From DASUMP01 sp036277635 (GTDB lineage: Bacteria > Actinomycetota > Acidimicrobiia > IMCC26256 > PALSA-610), in NCBI GenBank assembly GCA_036277635.1, contig DASUMP010000263.1, positions 1 through 11,076 on the forward strand: a stretch of DNA of 11,076 nt, written 5' to 3'. This document shows positions 6,527 through 11,076 of the stretch, piece by piece. The notes below the pieces were generated by a model. That model saw only the letters and a list, made by a program, of their open reading frames with translations. It was not told where the DNA came from and did no database searches. Numbering within the stretch: position 1 is the first letter of the stretch; each line of letters begins with the position of its first letter. The position numbers and the translations under genes are program-made.

Positions 6527-7297
6527 GTGATCCGCTCCGAGTCACGAGGCCACGTCGGGCTCCTCACGATCGACCGCCAGGACCGGCGCAACGCGCTGAA
6601 CGGCGAGCTGTGCGACGAGCTGCGCACGGCGCTCGCGAAGCTGTCCACCGATCTGCGGGCCGTGGTCGTCACCGGCGCCGGCTCCGCGTTCTGCGCCGGC
6701 GCTGACCTCGTCACGCGGTTCGCGCCGGCGTCGGGTAAGGGTGCGCCGACCGACACGTTCCGCCCGGCCTTCGAGCGCGTGCTCGACGCGATCGTCGATC
6801 ATCCCGTTCCGGTCGTCGCCGCGATCAACGGCGCCGCGATCGGCGCGGGCATGCAGCTCGCGGTCGCGTGCGACTTGCGGGTCGCGGCGCTGGGGGCGCG
6901 TCTCGCGATCCCTGGTGGTCGGTTGGGGATCCACCTCAGCCCTCGCAACGTGTGGCGGCTCGCGCAGCTCGTCGGACAGGGTGCGGCGCGCGACTTCTTG
7001 CTCGCCGGACGAACCGTCACGGCCGAAGAGGCGTTGCAGCTCGGCCTCGTGCAGCGGCTCACCGACGACGCGTTGTCGACCGCGCTCGACCTCGCCGGGG
7101 AGATCGCGTCGTACGCGCCGCTCACGGTGCAGGGCCACAAGCGGTCGCTGAACCTCGTGGCCGAGTCGCAGTGGTTGTCGGAGTCGGCGGCGTCCGAGAT
7201 CAGCGAGCTCGAGGCGCGTGCCTTCGCGAGCGACGACCTGCAAGAGGGGATGGCGGCGTTCGCCGAGAAGCGATCGCCCGACTTCCACGGTCGCTGA
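6527..7297 (+). CDS. Crotonase-family protein lacking both catalytic glutamates
   Basis: The 256-residue protein is a full-length crotonase fold: TIDRQDRRNALNG (14-26), AFCAGAD (54-60), NGAAIGAGMQLAVACD (101-116) and end motif AAFAEKRSPDF. Aligned to rat enoyl-CoA hydratase, Glu144 is Gln110 and Glu164 falls at Gly130 in AIPGGRLG (127-134). A classical hydratase mechanism is therefore unlikely. The CoA-binding and oxyanion-hole features are kept, so it may use another chemistry on acyl-CoA, as many crotonases do, or only bind it. The GTG start lies 4 nt after the biotin carrier stop, so the two are translated from one transcript. The gene ends 3 bp from the convergent PLP enzyme gene. Confidence 0.9.
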   Translation: MIRSESRGHVGLLTIDRQDRRNALNGELCDELRTALAKLSTDLRAVVVTGAGSAFCAGADLVTRFAPASGKGAPTDTFRPAFERVLDAIVDHPVPVVAAINGAAIGAGMQLAVACDLRVAALGARLAIPGGRLGIHLSPRNVWRLAQLVGQGAARDFLLAGRTVTAEEALQLGLVQRLTDDALSTALDLAGEIASYAPLTVQGHKRSLNLVAESQWLSESAASEISELEARAFASDDLQEGMAAFAEKRSPDFHGR

Positions 7298-7300
7298 TCG

Positions 7301-8254
7301 TCACCACGGCAGTGCGTCGAGATCGACGTTGCCGCCCGACAGGACGATCCCCACGTTCGTCCCGGGCGCGAACACGGCGCTGCGCACCGCGGCGACGGCG
7401 ACGGCCGCGCTCGGCTCGATGATCTGCTTGGTGCGCTGCCACACGACGCGCATCGCCGCGACGATCTCGTCGTCGTCGACGGTGACGATCTGCTCCACGT
7501 GCTCGCGGATGATCCCGAAGGTGCGCGCTGACATCGACGTGAGGAGCCCGTCGGCGATCGTGCGCGGATCGGTCTGGGGGACGAGGGTGCCGGTCGCGAG
7601 CGACTGCGCGGCGTCGTCGGCACCGCTCGGTTCGCCGGCGACGATGCGGATCCCCGGCGTCCGTGCATGCACCGCGACGCACGTGCCGGCGAGCAGACCG
7701 CCGCCGCCGATCGGGGTGACCACGGCGTCGAGGTCGCCGCACTCGTCGAGCAGCTCGAGCGCAGCGGTGCCGGCGCCCGCGATGATGCGCGGATCGTCGT
7801 ACGGATGGATCTCGATCGCGCCGGTGCGCTCTCGTACCTCGGCGACCGTCGCTTCGCGAGCGACGAGCGTCGGCGCGCACAGTGTGACCTGCGCGCCGTA
7901 GCCGCGCACCGCGGCCAGCTTCACGGCCGACACGTTCTCGGGCATCACGAGGTGTGCGGCGATGCCGCGATCACGAGCCGCGAGCGCGAGCGCGGCGGCG
8001 TGGTTCCCGGAGGAGTGTGCGCACACCCCGCGTGCCGCATCGGCGTCGGAGAGGAGCTGCACGGCGTTCGTGGCGCCCCGGTACTTGAACGCGCCGACCC
8101 GCTGGAGGTGTTCGCACTTGAGCGCGGCCCGCACACCGAGCCACTCGTCGAGGCCGCGCGAACGGAGCACCGGCGTGCGGTGCGCGAACGGTGCGATCCT
8201 CGACGCGGCGGCGATGACGTCGGCGAGGACGGGCGGATCCGACGGCGTACCCAC
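7301..8254 (-). CDS. PLP-dependent threonine dehydratase / serine racemase-like enzyme
   Basis: The 317-residue protein is a fold-type II PLP enzyme. It shows GAFKYRGA (54-61) with Lys57 as the PLP Schiff-base lysine, SSGNHAAA (81-88), the phosphate-binding GGGGLLAG (183-190) and SGGN (306-309) near the pyridine nitrogen. EPSGADDA (208-215) matches the divalent-metal site of mammalian serine racemase (EPSNADD), and TIADGL (232-237) and IIEPSAAV (278-285) are shared with it. There is no C-terminal ACT regulatory domain, so it is not a feedback-controlled biosynthetic IlvA. Threonine or serine deamination and serine racemisation are both possible. GTG 8254 lies 5 nt after the sortase stop. A frame extension to 8416 only shadows the sortase gene. 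It is co-transcribed with the sortase. Confidence 0.88.
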   Translation of the reverse strand: MGTPSDPPVLADVIAAASRIAPFAHRTPVLRSRGLDEWLGVRAALKCEHLQRVGAFKYRGATNAVQLLSDADAARGVCAHSSGNHAAALALAARDRGIAAHLVMPENVSAVKLAAVRGYGAQVTLCAPTLVAREATVAEVRERTGAIEIHPYDDPRIIAGAGTAALELLDECGDLDAVVTPIGGGGLLAGTCVAVHARTPGIRIVAGEPSGADDAAQSLATGTLVPQTDPRTIADGLLTSMSARTFGIIREHVEQIVTVDDDEIVAAMRVVWQRTKQIIEPSAAVAVAAVRSAVFAPGTNVGIVLSGGNVDLDALPW

Positions 8255-8259
8255 CGCGC

Positions 8260-9195
8260 TCAGTACCCCGCGGGGAGCACGCGTTCGAGGAACACGTAGA
8301 ACGTGAACAGCACCGGCAGGAACGGGACGGCGCCCGCGAACCACGTGAGCGGATGGCGGAAGCGGCGATACGCGAACCACCACGCCAACCCCACGAGCAA
8401 CGTGATCGCACCCCACAACACCGTCGGCGACCGGCTCACGGGATCACCCGACAAGCCCTCTTCGAGTCCGGCGGCGACCTCGTCGTCGGCGAAGTCGTCG
8501 TCGATGATCACGGGTGATTCGTCGGTGGGTTCGTCGCTGTTCTCGACGACGAGGTCGGCCTTCACGACCAGGCGTTCGCGCGCTGAGTACTTCGGGTTGC
8601 ACGTGGTCAGCGTGAGCTGCGGATCGGGCGTGTTCGCGACCACCCCGATCTCGGACGGGCGCACGACCAGCAGCTCGCGCACCCGGTACTCGTAGCGACC
8701 GGCGAGGGTCTCGGTGACGATCGTGTCACCCGGGCGCAGCTCGTCGAGGCGGTGGAAGGGCGCGCCGTACGTGGTGCGGTGGCCGGCGATCGCCGCGTTG
8801 CCGTTCTGGCCCGGCATCGGAGTGGCCGGGAAGTGGCCCGGTCCCTTCTTCAGGTCGTCGCGACTCGTGCCCTGCACGAACACCCAGTCGACGCCGATCG
8901 CCTCGATCACGATCCGCCCGACCGGGTCGCCCTCGCCGATGCGGGGCAGCTTCGACAGGTCGGGCGCCGTCGTGGTGGTGGTCGGCCCGCCCGGCTCGGT
9001 CGTGGGCGTGGGGCCGGTCGACGTCGTGGTCTGTTCGGCGACTTGGCGGCGCAAGCCGTCGAGCTCGTCTTCGAGGTCGTTCTGGGCACGGGCGGTCAGG
9101 AAGCCGGTGCCCCACAGCTGGTAGCCCACGAAGAGCAGGATCAGGATGCCGACGGTCACCAAGGAGCGCCCGAAGGCGGCGATCGTCCTGCGCAT
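8260..9195 (-). CDS. Class E sortase with C-terminal membrane anchor
   Basis: The 311-residue protein has an N-terminal membrane segment (11-28), a coiled, then Thr/Pro-rich linker (about 38-80), and a sortase domain (about 84-216). Catalytic residues are visible: His139 in AGHRTTYGAPF, Cys199 in LTLTTCNPKYSA and Arg208 in RERLVV. The TTCNPKYS sequence is typical of class E sortases of high-GC Gram-positives, which attach proteins with LAXTG-type signals to the cell wall. An acidic stretch (220-248) is followed by two more hydrophobic segments (about 257-275 and 285-303), so the protein is anchored at both ends. No substrate protein with a sorting signal lies in the window. It is the first gene of a two-gene operon with the PLP enzyme. 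Confidence 0.92.
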   Translation of the reverse strand: MRRTIAAFGRSLVTVGILILLFVGYQLWGTGFLTARAQNDLEDELDGLRRQVAEQTTTSTGPTPTTEPGGPTTTTTAPDLSKLPRIGEGDPVGRIVIEAIGVDWVFVQGTSRDDLKKGPGHFPATPMPGQNGNAAIAGHRTTYGAPFHRLDELRPGDTIVTETLAGRYEYRVRELLVVRPSEIGVVANTPDPQLTLTTCNPKYSARERLVVKADLVVENSDEPTDESPVIIDDDFADDEVAAGLEEGLSGDPVSRSPTVLWGAITLLVGLAWWFAYRRFRHPLTWFAGAVPFLPVLFTFYVFLERVLPAGY

Positions 9196-9204
9196 GGTCG
9201 GACG

Positions 9205-9210
9205 AGCCTA
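9205..9210 (-). promoter_or_regulatory. -10 element, leaderless type, for the sortase operon
   Basis: TAGGCT on the minus strand lies 9 nt before ATG 9195. The spacer CGTCCGACC has no Shine-Dalgarno sequence, so the transcript probably starts at or very close to the ATG. Confidence 0.45.
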
Positions 9211-9215
9211 GGGCC

Positions 9216-9231
9216 GAGCGGTTCGCCGCTC
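9216..9231. repeat. Perfect inverted repeat between divergent promoters
   Basis: GAGCGG and CCGCTC flank a TTCG loop, making a perfect 6-bp palindrome with a 4-nt centre. It sits between the outward-facing -10 elements of the sortase operon (9205-9210) and the ccm operon (9247-9252), where an operator could act on both. The same arms occur at 4424-4429 and 4444-4449. There is no T-tract. Regulatory function is inference and chance is possible in such GC-rich DNA. Confidence 0.3.
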
Positions 9232-9246
9232 TCGAACACCCGTCCG

Positions 9247-9252
9247 TAGACT
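9247..9252 (+). promoter_or_regulatory. -10 element for the ccm operon
   Basis: TAGACT fits TANNNT. It lies 31 nt before the TTG start of ccmA, leaving room for a short leader with a ribosome binding site. No clear -35 box is visible. Confidence 0.4.
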
Positions 9253-9271
9253 TTCCGAGATCCCCGGCCCC

Positions 9272-9278
9272 GGGAGGG
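9272..9278 (+). promoter_or_regulatory. Ribosome binding site deciding a TTG start
   Basis: GGGAGGG ends 5 nt before TTG 9284-9286. The alternative in-frame GTG at 9293 would have a spacing of 14 nt, so the TTG start is preferred. Confidence 0.65.
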
Positions 9279-9283
9279 CTCGC

Positions 9284-9970
9284 TTGCCCGTCGTGTCCAC
9301 TCGAGCGGCCGTCTGCCTCCTCGACCGCTTCCCGGCGCTCGCCGGCGCCGATCTCGACGTGGAGGCGGGCGAGGTCGTCCTGCTCACCGGTGCCAACGGC
9401 GCCGGCAAGACGACGTTGCTGCGGATGCTCGCCACACTCGTGCCGCTGCGCTCCGGGCGCGGCGCGGTCTGCGGCCACGATCTCGCGCGCTCGGCGCGCG
9501 AGGTGCGGCGCCACGTCGGCCTCGTCGGGCACGAGACGTTCTGCTACGACGACCTCACCGTGGGGGAGAACCTCGAGTTCGCGGTGCGCGCCGCGCATCT
9601 CCCGGTGCGGGGGGCGCGCGACGCGCTCGACCAGCTCGGGCTGCACGCGGTCGCCGACGTCGTGCACGCGCGTCTCTCGGCCGGCCAACGTCGGCGGCTC
9701 GCGCTCGCGGTCGCTCTCGTGCGCGCCCCCGACGTGCTCCTGCTCGACGAGCCGCACGCCGGCCTCGACGCCGACGGACGCGACGTCGTCGACCGGATCG
9801 TCGCGTCGGCCGCCGCCGACGGTCGCACGGTGCTGCTCGCGTCGCACGAGCACGACCGGGCGCGGCGGCTCGCCACTCGCGAGGTGCAGGTCGTCGCCGG
9901 CCAGCTCGTCGGTGGCGTCGTCACGCAGCCCGCGCCGCGCGCGGCTGTCGACGTCGAGGTGCGCGCATGA
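9284..9970 (+). CDS. ccmA: Heme exporter ATP-binding subunit CcmA
   Basis: This 228-residue ABC ATPase has Walker A GANGAGKTT (36-44), the signature LSAGQRRRLALA (131-142), Walker B VLLLDEP (151-157) with Glu156, and the H-loop His188 in ASHEH. The stretch LVGHETFCYDDLTVGENL (80-97) contains the Q-loop region, where Glu84 seems to replace the usual Gln. Its small size and direct coupling to ccmB and ccmC identify it as CcmA, which powers release of heme from the CcmC-CcmE complex in cytochrome c maturation System I. TTG is the likely start, given the ribosome binding site. The stop overlaps the ccmB start as ATGA (9967-9970). Without its neighbours it could only be called a general ABC ATPase. 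Confidence 0.88.
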   Translation: MPVVSTRAAVCLLDRFPALAGADLDVEAGEVVLLTGANGAGKTTLLRMLATLVPLRSGRGAVCGHDLARSAREVRRHVGLVGHETFCYDDLTVGENLEFAVRAAHLPVRGARDALDQLGLHAVADVVHARLSAGQRRRLALAVALVRAPDVLLLDEPHAGLDADGRDVVDRIVASAAADGRTVLLASHEHDRARRLATREVQVVAGQLVGGVVTQPAPRAAVDVEVRA

Positions 9971-10641
9971 CGCTGGTGCGCGACGCCTGGTTGGTGGCCC
10001 GCAAGGATCTGCGGATCGAGGCGCGCGCTCGGGTCGCGCTGCAGCAGATCGTGCCGTTCGGCGTGATCGTGCTCGTGCTGTTCGCGTTCGCGCTCGACCC
10101 CGACCGGGGACTGCTGCCGCGCCTCGCACCCGGGCTGTTCTGGGTGGCCGTGTTGCTCTCGGCGCTCCTCGCGATCGGCCGGTCGTTCGCGCTCGAAGAG
10201 GCGAACGGCGCGCGCGACGGGCTGCGCCTCTCGGGCCTCGACGGGGGTGCGATCTTCCTCGGGAAGGCCGCGGCGGTCGCCATCCAGCTCGTCGTGCTCG
10301 AGCTCGTGCTCGGCGCCGGCATCGTCGTGCTCTACGACGTCGAGCCGCGCGGCGTCGGCCTCATCGGCGCGACCGCGCTCGCCGCCACCGTCGGGCTCGC
10401 CGCCACGGGTACGGTCTACGGCGCGCTCGTGGCCGGCGTCCGCGCTCGTGAGACGCTCGTCCCGTTGCTCGTGTTGCCGGTCGTGGTGCCCGTCATGCTC
10501 GGCGGCACCCGTGCGTTCGAGGCCGCGCTCGACGGGGTGCCGTCGGAAGGTTGGCCGTGGGTGCAGCTCCTGGTCGCGTTCGCCGCCTTGGCGCTCACGA
10601 TCGGGACCGCGGCGTTTGGTTCGTTGCTCGAGGAGTCGTAG
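9967..10641 (+). CDS. ccmB: Heme exporter membrane subunit CcmB
   Basis: This 224-residue protein has about six membrane segments (near 30-45, 55-70, 100-123, 131-157, 163-180 and 199-219), the size and topology of CcmB. Family-like features are ARKDLRIEAR (11-20) before the first helix, FALEEANGARDGL (74-86) between helices 2 and 3, and the Leu/Pro-rich LLVLPVVVPVMLGG (167-180) of the fifth helix. It forms the ABC permease with CcmA and works with CcmC in heme handling. The start is coupled to ccmA through ATGA, with GAGGTG (9956-9961) as ribosome binding site. Its TAG stop directly abuts the ccmC ATG, so the three genes form one operon. Confidence 0.9.
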   Translation: MTLVRDAWLVARKDLRIEARARVALQQIVPFGVIVLVLFAFALDPDRGLLPRLAPGLFWVAVLLSALLAIGRSFALEEANGARDGLRLSGLDGGAIFLGKAAAVAIQLVVLELVLGAGIVVLYDVEPRGVGLIGATALAATVGLAATGTVYGALVAGVRARETLVPLLVLPVVVPVMLGGTRAFEAALDGVPSEGWPWVQLLVAFAALALTIGTAAFGSLLEES

Positions 10642-11076
10642 ATGCAGAAGGTGCTCGGCGCGACGACGATCGTCGCCCTCGGAGTGCTCGCCGCGTTCGC
10701 ACTCGCGATCGCGCCCGCCGACGCGATGCAGGGCGACGCGCAACGGCTCATGTACGTGCACGTGCCGGCCGCGTGGCTCGCGTACCTGGCATTCTTCGTC
10801 ACCGCGATCTGCTCGGCGCTGTGGCTGTGGCCGCGCACACGCAGCACCACCTGGGACCTGCTCGCGGGGGCGTCGGCCGAGGTCGGCGTCGTGTTCACCG
10901 CACTCACCCTCGCGCTGGGGTCGCTGTGGGGCCGCCCGATCTGGGGCACGTGGTGGGAGTGGGACGCCCGGTTGACCACGACCGCGGTGCTGTTCTTCTT
11001 GTACCTCGGCTACCTCGCGCTGCGCCGGCTCGGCGGCACCGTCGACCAGCGCGCGAAGCGCAGCGCGATCGCCGCG
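10642..11076 (+). CDS. ccmC: Cytochrome c maturation protein CcmC (3' truncated by window)
   Basis: The frame from ATG 10642 stays open to the window edge, giving 145 residues of an expected 200-240. It shows the CcmC hallmarks: MYVHVPAAW (37-45) with the conserved heme-ligand His40, and the tryptophan-rich WWD motif WGTWWEWDARLT (101-112) that binds heme on the outer face. Hydrophobic segments lie at about 7-24, 42-62, 78-95 and 112-127. CcmC loads heme onto the chaperone CcmE. The start abuts the ccmB stop with no gap, and GAGGAG (10630-10635) serves as ribosome binding site. Further ccm genes such as ccmE and ccmF would be expected beyond the right edge. Confidence 0.92.
   Translation, partial: MQKVLGATTIVALGVLAAFALAIAPADAMQGDAQRLMYVHVPAAWLAYLAFFVTAICSALWLWPRTRSTTWDLLAGASAEVGVVFTALTLALGSLWGRPIWGTWWEWDARLTTTAVLFFLYLGYLALRRLGGTVDQRAKRSAIAA

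Noticed and set aside
7298..7300. A terminator between the convergent crotonase and PLP enzyme genes.
   Set aside because: Only 3 bp separate the two stops and no strong stem with a T-tract was seen around them.
8255..8416. An N-terminal extension of 54 residues on the PLP enzyme.
   Set aside because: It lies entirely within the sortase gene, resembles no fold-type II N-terminus, and GTG 8254 directly follows the sortase stop.
8726..10129. A 467-codon minus-strand open frame spanning the sortase start, the divergent promoter region and ccmA.
   Set aside because: It would cross two divergent genes with strong motifs. Its sequence is Arg-rich and has no domain.
1..11076. Frequent GATCG/CGATCG words across the window as a possible repeat or uptake signal.
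   Set aside because: They fall within coding frames in Ile, Asp and Ala codon contexts at irregular spacing, which common codon use in GC-rich DNA explains. A genome-wide word count would be needed to claim more.
1..11076. A phage, defence island, toxin-antitoxin pair or mobile element.
   Set aside because: No transposase, integrase, restriction, reverse transcriptase or toxin motif and no flanking repeats were seen. All confident genes are metabolic, envelope, signalling or cytochrome biogenesis genes with uniform composition.

Overview
The window is very GC-rich, densely packed bacterial chromosome. Codons end mostly in G or C, GTG and TTG starts are common, and long antisense ORFs shadow the real genes. 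A class E sortase, a DUF5317 protein, a TB7.3-like biotin carrier and TANNNT -10 boxes placed 8-9 nt before start codons point to Actinomycetota. An unusual Ccm (System I) cytochrome c maturation cluster together with these suggests an Acidimicrobiia-like lineage. The lineage call is inference. No tRNA, rRNA, CRISPR array, insertion sequence or phage gene was seen. No gene-free stretch exceeds about 100 bp.

Layout. (1) 1-1939: the tail of an unknown gene is coupled by an ATGA overlap to a membrane protein with a degenerate HD-GYP-like domain. Its 3' end overlaps by 87 bp the convergent gene for a DUF5317 membrane protein. (2) 2017-4403: a two-gene operon holds a crotonase-family enzyme and an acyl-CoA carboxylase carboxyltransferase subunit. 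(3) 4480-5562: a PAS plus PP2C-type (SpoIIE/RsbU) phosphatase. (4) 5597-6265, minus: a three-helix membrane protein with a DM13 domain. (5) 6304-7297: a two-gene operon holds a 72-residue biotin carrier protein and a second crotonase that lacks both canonical catalytic glutamates. (6) 7301-9195, minus: a class E sortase followed by a PLP-dependent threonine dehydratase/serine racemase-like enzyme. (7) 9284 to the end: ccmA, ccmB and the start of ccmC, cut by the window edge.

How they may work together. The carboxyltransferase and the biotin carrier are complementary parts of an acyl-CoA carboxylase. They sit in two nearby operons, each paired with a crotonase with an altered active site, and the operons have near-identical promoter-like 13-mers. 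No biotin carboxylase is present here, so it must be encoded elsewhere if these parts form one enzyme. CcmABC would deliver heme for cytochrome c biogenesis. The PAS phosphatase and the HD-GYP-derived protein are signalling genes whose partners are not visible.

The items most worth a second look are the split carboxylase/crotonase module, the degenerate HD-GYP membrane protein, the leaderless-type promoters, and the paired inverted repeats before the phosphatase gene. None of these proves a new system from sequence alone.
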